Part shown: one piece after another, positions 22,661 to 35,196 of the stretch
How the letters are laid out: the number at the start of each line of letters is the position of its first letter
Numbering within the stretch: position 1 is the first letter of the stretch
Assembly (NCBI GenBank): GCA_001972305.1
Contig: BDDD01002284.1
Coordinates: 125,993 to 189,992, forward strand
DNA from: Cephalotus follicularis
Taxonomy: Eukaryota; Streptophyta; Magnoliopsida; Oxalidales; Cephalotaceae
DNA: 64,000 bases
Direction of reading: 5' to 3'
Position numbers and translations under genes: made by a program
The notes under the pieces: generated by a model
What the model was told of the DNA's origin: nothing
The model's input: the letters and a program-made list of their open reading frames with translations, nothing else
Databases searched by the model: none

Positions 22661-24878
22661 TGATTGAATCAAAATTACCAATTCCAATGCCATAATTGGC
22701 CTAAAGTGTGTAGGGTGTAGAACAAAACTTAAACATACAAACATGGCAGCGGAAGAACACCCAACATAGGCAAAAACCGTCCTTTTATGGCATGGCCGCA
22801 GGCCACATGGATCACCACATCATCAAACAGTTGAAAAGATGTCACAATTGCATTCAATGGGGACAAACAAGCCACGCAATAAGAAAGGGAGGCAAAGGAA
22901 TATACCAAAGGGTGAAGGCTCCTTCGTCTTTGCCGCTTCAAGCTTGTGAAGATTCCTCCTTTGTTGAACTCCAAGTCGTTATGTTACTACTCCTAGCAAG
23001 AACAGCAACTGTCCAGCAAATGTTTTTCACTCTCTCTTTTTCACAATATTCACAAAGGGTGCATTGGTGTTGACAAGGGTTGTCAATATCAATCCATCCT
23101 AAACAAGCTCTTGCTTGGTGTATTTGTAAGATGGGAACTCCTGTAATTCTCCAGAGAGAACGAATTTAATTGCCCAGCACCAAACTTCTTTGACTTCAAA
23201 ACCAGAAAATCTGCATAATAATGCAGACACTAGCCCACTAAAACCACTCTCCCACTCTCCCATCAATTTGGGACCATGGTCCTCACTCCCAGGGAGTCTG
23301 TAGCCATGTTCCTCACGTTTCCAAAACGTGTGTAGATGGTAGAAACTGCTGGAGACGATAGAGAAAATGTGCCCACGATTAGAGTTCGTGCACAGGTTGC
23401 ACAACTCGCTCCAAGCGTTGACGCTTTCATCATCAGCGTCGACGCTTAAGCATTACATGGCACAAAATGCTGACGTTTTTCTAAAAGTCATCAACGCCTC
23501 TGTGAGCCTCAAGCGTCGAAGCTTCCCATAAGGATTCGACGCTTTAACTAAATGAAAGCGTCGATGCTTTCCCAGAAGGCGTCGACGCTTTGACTGGTTT
23601 ATGAAGTAAAAAGAGTATAAGTCCAACTTATTTTATCCCTTCTAATATAGATTAAGTAAGATCAAATAAATATGTTTCCACAAAATATAAAATCCACATA
23701 ACCGATATTTCACACCAAGACTTAATATGTCCAACATATAAAAGATTTAATTATTATTGGGCAGGGATTCGATAAAATCTTGGTTAAAACCGGAGGTGTT
23801 CATAAATTACCAAAATACCCCTGGGGTTCGGTTTAGCCATTCTAAATGGTCCTAGACCAATTTAAGTGTTCTCGGAATAATATCTAATATTATCCAGATG
23901 GAAAAATCAATCTAATTAATTTTTCCATAATTTATTACACACCTCATTAACCCTAGATTTTCTAAGTTGTCGGTTCACGTGTACTATAATACCTTGTCAT
24001 GCTTGGCCCCGATTGAGGTCTAGGGTAAGGATATGTGTCAACCCTAGAAAATATCTCAATGTCTAAAATATCTGATCAGTACTAGGACCTTTGGTAAACT
24101 ATCCAAAAATCTAATTTCCAGTCTACCTCGACCTTGGCCAAGGATTTCATAAGTCCAAAGTATAATCAAATCATAATAGAGCCGATCACCTTCGCTTAGG
24201 TGTGACAATCCCATATTGCGCACTCACTTATATTCATATAGATTCGATCATACGCAAAGACTACACGATTTCCAGCCCTGCGCAAGGACTGGGTAAGGTG
24301 GAGATCAAAGCATAATTGTCTCCATACAATATAGAGCAGTCGCTCGGGTCTAAGGATCAGACGAGTTTGAGAACTCGCTAAATGATCATCATTTATACAA
24401 AACCGCAACAAGTAGGAGTCACTACCGACACGAGAATAGCGACTATCCAAATAGTGTCTCCTACGCGGGTCCAGTTCAGTGTACACACTCCCAGCACGCA
24501 CCACGTATTTTCCCTAGTGTCCAACACAGATGATAGTGAGAGAATCCATCCTCCAATTCCATGAGCAGGCAACATACACGCAAGTCTATCCGGTTCACTA
24601 ATTCCCACAAAGTGAACCTATGACTTGGAACTAATTTGACATAAGGAATAAGGTAACCTATCTCACAGCCTCCATGCTAGGCATGCAACCTTATGGCAGG
24701 GCATCACAAGTGTAAGCAGGTAAATAATGAACTACTTCAATTAAGTGATAAAACACAGGTGATATAGCCATAACAAAATTAGCACAAATCATATATACAA
24801 GGAATAAGATTGTTTCATACAAGATAAGATATAATATGACAATCCATCTAATGGATTGTTGGCTCACTATATCTAACA
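22661..24878 (-). repeat. Element B, right (5') LTR
   Basis: The 2218-bp LTR has ends TGATTGAATC and TATCTAACA. A GCGTCGACGC-type cluster lies at 23415-23588, with units at 23415, 23436, 23513, 23533, 23558 and 23579. The GATTG duplication follows at 24879-24883. Confidence 0.9.
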
Positions 24879-25560
24879 GATTGTTGCAGCCATTGCCTGT
24901 GGCACAGTGGAAATGGGAACACATAATGATGGATTTCGTGGTAGGACTGCCCAGAACAAGGAATGGCCGTGATGCTATATGGGTGATCGTCGATCGCTTT
25001 ACCAAATCTGCACAATTTCTCGCGATCAAGAAGAACTTTTCTCTCACACGGCTAGAAAATTTGTATATCGGTAAGATTGTGAGGCTTCGTGGAGTACCAA
25101 TTAGTGTGGTGTCTGATTGAGACCCACGTTTTACATCACGGTTTTGGAGAAAATTGCAAGAAGCTTTTGGCACTCAGCTGAGTTTTAGCACAACTTTTCA
25201 TCCCCAGACTGATGGACAGTTTGAGAGGACTATTCAGACTTTGGAAGACATGTTACGAGCATGTGTTTTGGATTAGGGAGGTATTTGGGAAGACCATCAA
25301 CCATTACTAGAGCTTTCGTATAACAACAGTTTTCACGCTAGTATTGGTATGGCACCGTTAGACGCTCCCTACGGACGGAAATGCAGAACCCCGATCTGTT
25401 GGTTTGGAGTGGGAGAACAGAGTCTTGTGGGACCTAAGCTTGTGCAAGACACAATTGAGAAGGCAAAGGTTATCCGGGAAAGACTCCGTACATCACAAAG
25501 TAGACAGAAAAGCTATACTGACCACCGTACATAAGAGTTGGAGTTCATTGTGGGAGATCA
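24879..25560 (+). pseudogene. pol: Element C integrase core after insertion B
   Basis: Continues the integrase with LLQPLPVAQWKWEHIMMDFV, DAIWVIVDRFTKSAQFLAIK and the block around HPQTDGQ, then a target-binding part with APYGRKCRTPICWFGVGE. These are the standard blocks of Gypsy integrase. It is broken in several places. Confidence 0.85.
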
Positions 25561-25972
25561 TGTATTCCTTAAAGTCTCTCTGACTAAAGGAATTATGAGG
25601 TTCGACAAGAAAGGGAAGTTAGCCCCTTGATTTATAAGACCTTTTGAGATCCTTGAGAGTGTGGGTGATGTTGCTTATCGACTTGCCTTACCACCCAGCC
25701 TGGCGGATGTACACAATGTGTTTCATGTTTCGATGGTGCGTAAGTATCATGCTGACCCTTCTCATGTATTGCGATGGGAACCACTGGAGTTGAGATCGGA
25801 TTTGAGTTTCGAAGAGATACCTTTCCAGATTCTCGGCCGACGAATCAAGCAATGAAGGAATAAAATCATTCAGTTGGTAAAGGTATTATGGCAATACCAC
25901 GGAGTGGAAGAAGCTACCTGGGAAGGAGAAGATGATATACAGGCTAAGTACCCTCATTTATTTTCATCCTAG
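25560..25972 (+). pseudogene. pol: Element C integrase C-terminus with chromodomain-like end
   Basis: After [20 protein letters not shown] and [17 protein letters not shown], a final block reads VLWQYHGVEEATWEGEDDI, the pattern of the chromodomain tail in Tekay/Del chromoviruses. That tail is thought to steer integration to chromatin. It is followed by the polypurine tract (about 25996-26009). Confidence 0.78.
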
Positions 25973-26009
25973 GAAATCTCGGGACAAGATTTCTATAAGG
26001 AGGGGAGGA

Positions 26010-27166
26010 TGTAAGAGCTCTAAATATTATAAAGTAATTATTACTGGGCTTTGGAATTATTTTCTTTCCTATTGGGCTGGGCCAAGATATTATGAGGCAT
26101 TTTATTGAGCCAAAATGGAATATAATTTATGACTTTGGGCTTAAGAGATTATTTTCTTCTCTTTGGGCCGAATTGAACATGGTAAGTGTCTTGAGGGCTT
26201 TAAAGAGAAAGAATGAAATAGGCCCAAATAATAGGTTGGCCCAAGTCATCATCATGGCCTACACCCGTTGGCTTTTGTCCAGGAAATTCTATACTCTTCC
26301 AATTGTGATTATAAAAGGAGAAAGGGACTGAGGAGACATGCTTTTGGCCATTTCTTGCACATTTTGATTTAGAAAAATCTGGAGAATGAGAGAGTGGGAA
26401 GATGAGGACAAGATGGGTGCTGCCCAAGTGAGCCCCATGTCCCCTGGACTCTATTTATATATATACCCATTCCCTGGGAGCAAGGAATTGTGCAAGGAAG
26501 AAGGAATTGGAAAGCTGAAGCGTGTAGTAGTCCTCAGCCAGGAAGTCTAGAAATTTAGGCGATCTCCATTTCCAATCTTTCCCCAGGTAGGTTGCTTCAT
26601 GTCCGAGTGCCTACCAGCTTTTGTGTGTGTGTAATTGTTGTGTGCTGCTTTTATTATTGGATTGATTGCATGAATTACTATGTGTGTGTTTTATTGTGTG
26701 ATATTGATGCTATTTAAATGAATGTATTTAGTAATGCAACTAGCGAACATGTATTGTCCCCTGGCATCGCCTTCCTACGCCCTGTAGTGCGTCTTACGCG
26801 AAGGCGTTATTGCAAAGGCGCCAGAAATGGAGATTGTGCCTCCCCGGGTCATGCCCCGAGCATGGAGTATGGTCGAGCTCTCCACTCCACATGATATCCG
26901 AGCATGAAGGGAGCCACCTCCTCCTCGGCAATGCGCTTTATTGGTTGGATTCTCAAGAAATAATTATGTATTTATTTGTATTACCTGCTGGTTTGTAGCA
27001 GAGTATTTTCTTATGTAACGAACTGGGTCTATATATCCAGACATTAAATAAATGTATTATATTATGATTATTAAGTTTTAAATTTTAATGGTTAATGATA
27101 ATTATGGAATGTACGGATTGCCATGTGTCGGGTAGTGAGGCCCATCTGATGGTTCGGGGTGTGACA
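26010..27166 (+). repeat. Element C, 3' LTR
   Basis: The 1157-bp LTR starts TGTAAGAGCTC right after the purine run AGGAGGGGAGGA and ends GGGGTGTGACA. A TATA box with CTATTTATATATATACCC lies at about 26451-26468. The next base begins the fossil gag of Copia element D, so C lies against or inside D. Confidence 0.88.
26451..26468 (+). promoter_or_regulatory. TATA box of the C-family LTR
   Basis: CTATTTATATATATACCC lies about 440 bp into the LTR. Its spacing from the LTR start and the leader that follows fit a retrotransposon promoter. Confidence 0.65.
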
Positions 27167-27717
27167 AGATCCCTCGGGCATCTTCGTGCAAAAGAGCTGA
27201 CGGGACAAGTTAAACCTCTCGGTCCTCGACCGGGATCCATAGAACTCCTGAAGATGGAGAAGTATGGCTCCTGGGGTATCAAGCTTCTCATGTTGTCTCT
27301 GCAATTCCGGGACCATACCCGAAATCGCTAAGCAACGAGCTTACTCGTCCTCGTTTAACCATTTGGCCCTCTTGGCCTTTTGCTCTTCCGACGAGTTGGG
27401 TCCCAGTCTAGGGGGGCTCTTAGTCATGATATGAGCAAGCTTCATGCTCATGAGTACCAAACGCAAGTTGCGCTGCCAGTCTAAGAAATTAGCACCCATG
27501 AGCTTGTTTGTTTAGAGTACGCGTGATAGTGCTGAGCCAACAGACATATTGCAGAATATGGTGATCACAACCTATATAAGAGGAAACAAAAGGGAGTCTA
27601 ACTAGAAAATCATTCCAATTATATTTTTAGCATAATACTTGGTCTTTAGAAATTATGGTTCCTCCCATTATTCTAATCGTATCCCACACCTCCATAAGGA
27701 ATTCGGGAAGCCTCTCG
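27167..27717 (-). pseudogene. gag: Element D gag region and start of leader (Copia)
   Basis: On the minus strand the blocks NKLMGANFLDWQRNLRLVL, GMVPELQRQHEKLDTPGAIL and FNLSRQLFCTKMPEGS match the gag of element B at moderate identity, so D is an older relative. Gag here is incomplete and broken. Upstream of gag (to higher coordinates) the leader resembles that of B, sharing GGTTCCTCCCA and TTCTAATCGTATCCCA. It stops at the solo LTR insertion and resumes at 30544. Confidence 0.8.
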
Positions 27718-30538
27718 TGTAATACCCCGTTCGTTCCCGTGCATAATTTCGGATTTTTATTTGATTTGATTTTGTTTTGTTATTTTGTTGGCCTATTTTA
27801 AATAACGGACAATATGATATTATTTTTAGACTTTTACATCTTTGGGCTTTTGATAAATTATTGGAATAGGAATTATGGGAAAGATAAAATTAATTATTTG
27901 CATTGTAAATTAGTTTAAATTAGTTTTATTTATTATAAAGGGCAAAATTGTTGTATGAAGGAATAAAATCTTTATTTTTATTGGTCAAGGCTTATACTTG
28001 CTATTTTCCCTCTCCCTCTCCCGTTTTCTTCCTTTTCCTTCACAAAAACCGATTCCTTTTCTTATCCTTAGCAATGTCGAAAACTTCTACCCTTTTTCCA
28101 TTCCTATCAGATTTTGGATTCTCCTTTCCCTATCTAGCCAAATATTGCCTCATATTTTTATTTTATATTCACAATTGCTCATTGTTTATGCTTCCACGAG
28201 TTGTTGTGCCTGTGAACCGAACCTGCAAGTTTGAAGGCTGTTGTGTTGTGCTTCTTGTTCATCATAATAGGTTTGTTCCTCTGTTGATATGGCTTAGCAG
28301 TGAGTTTTTGTTTTATAAATTGTCCAGCTGCATGTTCATAGGCTGCTAGTATGTTGTTCTTGTTTTACTCCCTGTCATGCATGTTTTGTTGATGTTCTGA
28401 GATTGTTAGGAAGTTAGGAAGTGTCTTGTAATGATACAAACAGGTTTTGAATATGATAATTGGTGTTTGACAGAAATTTTGTAATGGAATTATGCATATA
28501 AAGATTGGAACTTGCTTCTCCCTATAAGTGTGATCACCCATTGCATGAACTTTTGATGTTTAAATGCCACGGTTAAGTCACATAAGACCTATATAAATGT
28601 TTAAAATCAACTGGTATTGTGATAATGGAGTTTTAACAGAAAATTGGAATTGAATTGCTGTGTTTTTGCTGTTCTGTCACCCAGAACAGTCGACTGCCTC
28701 GTGAGACAGCCGACTGTTTGGCCTTTCACAGTCGACTGGACCCCTGTCACAGTCGACTGGATCTTGATGCAGTCGATTGGAATTGCCCAGGAATTTTCTA
28801 GTTTCAAGTTTTGTCATCCGTTTGGTTTTGTAATGAATTGGAGCATGTTTTAAGCATTGTTAAATTGCTGTTTGTTGTTTGAAAGTGACTTTGAACCCTG
28901 GTATGAATGGTATTGTATCTTTTAGATTGTTATGCTCCGAGGGACGTTTAAATTGTTGATCAATTCGTAAAGTTATTTTTTTGTGATCGCTTAAGGTACG
29001 GATTTTCGTTTCTTGATATACTCTTACTGATTTTATCAGAATACGAATTCAGTTTTGTTTTACGAATATGATTCCTTTGATTTTATGAACTTCGTTATGC
29101 TTTGTATTTTGATATGTTTTGAAATAAAGTCGGTAAGATATTTTTGTGAAAATAAATTTTTCCTGACTTTATATTTTGACTCTGAAATGTTTACGAAATG
29201 TTATGCAACCTCGGATGTTTTATAAAATCTGTTTTTACTACTAAAGTTTTATATCACCGGTTTTTATAACCTAAGTATGACTTTCACATTCGAAAGTATA
29301 CGGATTTTGGATTTGATAAGAACATGACTTCTCCTATCGAAGTGTGTTAAATGAACATGACTTTCACATTAAGAAGTATGTTAACTTTGGAATATACAGA
29401 GATATTTCCTACCTATGGGGTGTACCATAGGCACGTCGTGGGCCTGGCACGGGGACGTGACACTTCCGTAATGGTGTGATTAGTCTACAACGTCTTTCTA
29501 TGTTTTGAATAAGTCCCATGAGGGGGACTTATGGATCCGCTATGTGATAGAGGCGTATGGATCGATCCTAGGATACGTTATGGATTCGGATTTTGGGGAT
29601 TGATTGTGTAGTGCCGTACACGTCTTTCAGTCGGAGCATGTGGGCCTTGCAAACCCCTTGCACTTTTGTATATGTACTTTGGATCTCTATTATGAGATTT
29701 CGGATTCGGATAAGTCTCTGTTATATGTTTTGGATCTCTATTATGAGATTTCAGATTCGGATAAGTCTCTGTTATATGTTTTGGATCTCTTTTATGAGAT
29801 ATTGGAATCGGAAAAGTTTTGTTTTGAAACCCTTTTTAACTCGGACAATGTTAAAGAGATTTTTGAGTATCGTTTTGGGATTTTTGATTTGCATTGAAAC
29901 TTGTATTATGCTTTAAAAATCAGATTTTGCTTTCAGACATCATTTTTGAAATTTGTTAACGTTGTGAAACTCGGATATTGGTTTTGAATTGATAGAACTG
30001 TTTATAATTATTTTATACATGTGTCGTATGATATTTCAAAGCTCAGGTATTTTCTATCTTTTAAATTATCATTTTATGTTTTATGATTCTATATCCGTAC
30101 TGAGGTTTGCTCAGCCGCGTTTTTGTTTCCATGCGGCAGGTATTCTGGGACAGCATCTGGGCAATGTGTGATGAGCGAGATGTCACCTATGATAAGGATC
30201 ACTTAGGAGATGGACTTGTTTATGCTTAGTTATTTTATGGTCATGTTAGAACCTTTATTTGAGCAATGTTTTGCCTTTCAGTTTATGACTTAGAATTATG
30301 TTTTAAGTTTTGGTTCATGTTCAACTTTCCAGATTATGTTTAAGTTTTCATGTTATGAATAAAGTCTTAGACAATGTTTTAGATTTTGAATATTAAGTTT
30401 TAGACCATCACGCAATTTGATTAAAAGATGACTTAATATTTTGATAAAAAGAATAAAATTGAGCAATGATATAAGATAGGTTATGTTTAGTCTCGGATTA
30501 GGACCCGTGACGACTCCCTTCGAATTGGGGGTGTTACA
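27718..30538 (+). mobile_element. Solo LTR of the A/E family inside element D
   Basis: A 2821-bp LTR with TGTAATACCCC at the start and GGGGGTGTTACA at the end is flanked by a perfect TCTCG duplication (27713-27717 and 30539-30543). It is the reverse-strand counterpart of the element A LTR, with a pyrimidine-rich stretch (about 28005-28060), the block ACTGAGGTTTGCTCAGCCGC at 30098, and a short tandem of about 60 bp near 29680-29790. Palindrome units start at 28687, 28707, 28729, 28750 and 28770. Confidence 0.95.
28687..28779. repeat. Phased CAGTCGACTG palindrome array (solo LTR in D)
   Basis: Five units with intervals of 20, 22, 21 and 20 bp. Units are CAGTCGACTG, CAGCCGACTG and CAGTCGATTG. 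Confidence 0.9.
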
Positions 30539-30543
30539 TCTCG

Positions 30544-31724
30544 TTTCATAGTGGGGATCGGAATATATCCACAATACCATGGTCTCGACTGTGGTCGTGC
30601 AAACCATAATACATGAATATGTAGGTACGAGTACCCATTCACATTAGGACCTCTTGCCCATATGTAAGATCCGATACAAGATTCAGCCTCTCGGCCCTTA
30701 TGGTCTCTGTTGTGGCATGATGGTAACCATAAGTTCCCGGTATAAGTCAAACCTGCAACCCTCAAAGAAATAGATTCGTTTTGGCACCCACACGATGTGG
30801 CCTGTCAAAGTGTCAAAACATGATCATTTCCTTCCAGTGTACCTCACAGTAAAATTGAATAGAAATGGTTATACGGGGGACTTCAGCTGTGTCTGGTTCC
30901 ATCCCAAGTATATCCACACCATTCAACGATGATTGTGGAAGGCCAACGACAGGGCAGCCATATGCCCCACCGCTTATGGACTTATTATTTGCAACTCGGG
31001 GGGATTTGGTCTCATCAATATTACAAATTACCAAAGCCTTTTTAGATTAATTTTAATCTTCCAATCCATTTGGACGGCTTAACATGCTTGGACGTGTTTG
31101 GATTGTTAAAGAAAAACATCCATCTCATGCATTCTAAAAGTGGCTTGACATGGGACTAAAGCTATAAGCGATCACGCGAGCCAACGCGACCACTGGGTCT
31201 CCCTAGGTGAACTAATTTAATTAACTCTATTACAATTGCTACCACGCATACATGGCCATCAACAGGTCTTGACATCTTGTTGATCCTCTATTCAAACTTC
31301 ATTGATGTCCTTTCATCAATTTACAGCCGTATGTACAATTAAAAGAAAAACAAATACAATAGAGCGATAAGAGAATTCTACTATAAGAAAAAGAACAAGA
31401 AAATAAATGCGGCGCACGCAGGCAGTCTTATTATAGACAGATTGAATTCCATGAAAGTAACAAAGAAATTAAATAAAAAACACAAGGAAACACAAAGCTA
31501 GGTGCAGTCCCAAGTCTACCTGCATGCGTAAAAAATTCAAAAATATAACCGATATATAATTGAATAAACACGTAACAATCTGGCATTTGATGGCCCGTCG
31601 ATTTCATCAGCCTAACCAACAAGCAACTCCCACTAAAAGTGGGAATACTCAAATCAATCAAACACATATGTCATCAACAATCCATCAAACATCAAATTGA
31701 GGTCTGATTGTAGTCGATTAACAC
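30544..31724 (-). repeat. Element D leader, continued
   Basis: Diverged match to the leader of B: a GTGGGGATCGGAAT block next to the insertion, CATACATGGCC near 31248, GCGCACGCAGGCA near 31411 and ACTCCCACT near 31626. It ends at the AACAC target site of element E. Nothing resembling a gene was seen. Confidence 0.75.
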
Positions 31725-34700
31725 TGTAACACCCCCGAACAATGGGAGTCGATACGGTTATTAATCCGAAACTAAACATAACATATCATATAACAAAGCT
31801 CGACTTTATTCGTTTTATCAAAATATAATATTAACTTTATTTAAATGTGGTGGTCTAAACATATCATATATAAAATCTAAAACGTAGTCCAAAACTTTAT
31901 TCATAAACTGAAAGCTTAATTATAAGTTAAAATCATAATCCAAAGTCATAAACTAAAAGGCATAACATTGTTTAAAGGCAGGTCCTAACATGACAATAAG
32001 GCAACAACACATAAACGAATCAATTTCCTAGGTGATCCTTAGACATAGGTGACATATCTCTCATCACACGTTTCCCGGATGCTATCCCAGCATACCTGCC
32101 GCATGGAAAACAAAAACGCGGCTGAGCAAACCTCAGTACGGATATAGAATCATAAAACATAAAACGATACTTTAAAGTATAGAAAATACCTGAACCTTCA
32201 AATATCATATATCTGAAGTATCAAATAATTTAACATTATTTCAAAAAAACAAAGGGAAGTAGTCACATAAACAATTCTATCAATTCAAAACAAATATTCG
32301 TATTTCAAAACGTTATCAACTTTTCAAATCGATATCCGAAGGAAAAATCTGATTTTCAAAGCAATATTTCAAATTTGAAAGCATAATCCAAGTTTCAAAG
32401 CCAATATAATTTTCCAAAATAGTATCCGAAACAATATCCAAATTTGTTTAACATTATCCGAGTCAAAGATTCTAAAACAGAATAAAACAGAGACTTATCC
32501 GATTCCATAATCTCATCACAGAGATCCAAAATTTCATACACATATGAATAATTTTCAAGGGGTTTGCAAGGCCCACATGCTCCGATGGAAAGACGTGTAC
32601 GACACTACACAATTAATCCCCAATATCAGAATCCTTAACATATCCTAGGATCGACCCATACGCTTCTATCATACGTAACGGATCCATAAATCCACCTCAT
32701 GAGATTTATTCATAACATAGAGTGACGCCGTAGTCTAATCACACTACTACGGAAGTGTCATGTCCCCGTGCCAGGCCTACGACATGCCTATGGGACCTCC
32801 ATAGGTAGGAAATATCTCTGTGTCATTTTGTCAAAATATTGGTTTAATCCAAAACAATTCAAAAACATAAACAGATTTTCTAAACATTTTTCTGAACATA
32901 TCATAATCATTAACATACTTCCTAATGTGAAAGCCATGTTCGTCTAACATACTTCGATAGTGAAAGTCATGTTCCATATCAAAAATCAGTAAATTTTCAT
33001 AAGTGAGAGTCATACTCAATTTATAAAGCTGGTAATATTAACTTCAGTAATAAAACAGGTTTCATAGAAAAAAAACCGAAACAAACATCCAATAACAAAA
33101 TCCGTACCTTTTCAAAAACCAAAAGCAGTATCAAAACAAAATATTCGTTCATCTCATTAAAACAGATTCGATTCAGATAAAACCGGATGATAACCCAAAA
33201 TGAAGAATCCATATTTAGTTTCACAAAAATATCAAACTGACTTTATTTCCAAACAAATCAAAATACGAATCATAACGTAGTTCATAAAATCCAAGGAATT
33301 ATATTCATAAAACCGATTTTATTTCAAATAAATCAAATGTCCAAGAAGAGAAATATTCGTACACAAAACATAATTGAATTCATTTCAATTAAAACCGAAC
33401 AAGTAAACCAAGAACGAGAAATACGTACATTATTTATAAAGTAAAACTAACTTTTTATTCTAATAAAACTAATAGGAGGGTATCAAGGAACGAAACATTC
33501 ATACCTTAAGCGATCACAGAAATGACTTACGAATTGATCAAAAACTTCTAATTGTCCCTCGTAGCACAAAAATCTAGAAGATACAATGTCATTCATATGA
33601 GGATTCTAAAACCACTTCCGAATATCAAACAGAAATTTAACAGTGTTCAAAATAGATTCCGATTCATTAGAAGAACAAACGAATGACAAAACTTGAAACC
33701 AGAAATTTCCTGGACACATCCAGCCGACTGTAGCAAAATACAGTCGACTGTTCAAAGGGTGACAGTCGACTGTAAAACATAGGCAGCCGACTGCACAAAC
33801 TGGGTTGCAGCCAGTCGACTGTGACAGGGGTCCAGTCGATTGTGCAAGACAAAACAACCGACTGATTCACAAGACAACCGACTACTCAAGGCAAAACAGT
33901 CGACTGTTCCAATAGGCAGATGACTGTTCTGGGCGACAGAGCAACAAAATATCATAGTTCAATGCAAATTTGCTGTCAAAACTCCAATGTTACAATACTA
34001 GAGTGCCATAAACACTTAAAAGGACTCTATAAGGCATTTAAAACAGTAACATAACACTGAATTTAAAAGAGTTACTCAATAGTGACCAACTTAAAGTGAG
34101 TGATGAATTAAACCATTGCATATGCATATACATATCCAATTTCCTGTCCAATTGTCATGGTCATTAATCAAAACCAGATTACACAACTCTTTCAAGATGC
34201 TTGGAGGCTTACTGACAGACTCAGAAACAATGTCATATCCTAGAGGAGCAGGAACCAAAACCAACAAAACACTGGCAGCCTATATGCAATAGAATTGGAT
34301 GACATAAGACCAAAAACTAAATACTAAGTCATAACAACAGAGGAAACAAACCTGAAGGATGCCAAAACAGTTGCAGAGACACCAAAATCAGAGGTGTTCA
34401 ATGGTTGTTCAAAAGGAAAACGAGAGTGAGGAACACACGGATTCAAGAACTATCATTGTCATGCATAACAAGCAACACAATCCTTAAACCGAAATATGAA
34501 TAACCAAACCTGATTCGATGAAGCAAAGAAGGACAAACATATTCAAAAATCTTGCAGGTTCGGTTACCAGGCGCAAGAAAAACAATGGGGGCATAAACAA
34601 TGAGCAATGGCATACATAAACAAAAAAGAAGAGGCAGTTTCGGCTGGATTAAGGAAAGAAAAAATCACAATCTAATAGGGTAAGGAAATAGGGCAGAAAT

Positions 34701-35049
34701 TCGATAGAGATAGGGAGAAAGAGAGGAAGAAATGATGATAAGGAGAGAAGAGAGGATAGATGTACGGGAGATGGAGAGAAAATATAGAAAAAGATGAGTT
34801 TTCCCCAAAATAAGTTATTTTGTTTCCAAATAAAATACTTTTACCATATTAATATTAAAAACTGATTTTAAAACTAATTTAATATAAAACAATTAATTGT
34901 ACTTATCCATAATCATATTACAACAAATATCCAAAAGCCCAAAACATAAGAGCCCCAAAAACAAAAAAAAGAAAATCAAAATAGACAAACAATATAACAA
35001 AACAATTTAAAAGCCTAAAAATATACACCTGAACAAACGGGGTATTACA
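31725..35049 (-). repeat. Element E, 3' LTR
   Basis: The 3.3-kb LTR has plus-strand ends TGTAACACCCCCG and GGGGTATTACA. It shares with A the CTGAGCAAACCTCAGTACG block (about 32123) and the palindrome array (33721-33926). A purine-rich stretch at about 34650-34790 is, on the element's strand, the pyrimidine-rich leader seen in related LTRs. No gene was seen. Confidence 0.85.
33721..33926. repeat. Phased palindrome array (E, left LTR)
   Basis: Ten units start at 33721, 33741, 33763, 33784, 33812, 33833, 33855, 33875, 33897 and 33917 (intervals 20, 22, 21, 28, 21, 22, 20, 22, 20). The single 28-bp step is at the same place as in A, showing common descent. Confidence 0.9.
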
Positions 35050-35196
35050 TCCTTCCCCCCTTATAAGATTTCGTCCCGAAATCTAAACATCTACCAATCC
35101 AAATCAAACAACTGATAAGGCATCCCAGTATGCATAACAAAAGAACTCAGTTACCACAAAATAAGTTGACTCATCAACAAAACAAACTCCTTACGG

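Larger units (their letters stand above)
12315..24878 (-). mobile_element. Element B: Ty1/Copia retrotransposon with three LTR copies
   Basis: The element is bounded by a perfect GATTG duplication. On the plus strand the order is: LTR piece (12315-12500), leader piece with a primer-binding site (12501-13430), LTR (13431-14579, 1149 bp), polypurine tract, pol, gag, leader, primer-binding site, LTR (22661-24878, 2218 bp). A second, mostly lost internal region is therefore joined head to tail to a fuller one. A Gypsy solo LTR sits in the right leader (19487-21731). Coding parts are fossil with several interruptions. Compared LTR stretches differ by about 4-5%. The lineage resembles the Tork/Angela/Ikeros group, tentatively. 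Confidence 0.88.
8812..27166 (+). mobile_element. Element C: Ty3/Gypsy chromovirus-like retrotransposon, split by element B
   Basis: On the plus strand the order is LTR end (to 9066), Met-tRNA primer-binding site, gag, protease, reverse transcriptase, RNase H, integrase with a chromodomain-like end, polypurine tract and 3' LTR (26010-27166). Copia element B occupies 12315-24878 and split the integrase region; it left a GATTG duplication. The parts are all present but the coding region is a fossil with many interruptions. The 5' LTR matches the 3' LTR only over its last 255 bp, so age from LTRs is unreliable. Gag (MTVAQYEAKF) and the integrase tail resemble the Tekay/Del lineage. The 3' end abuts Copia element D. 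Confidence 0.85.
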
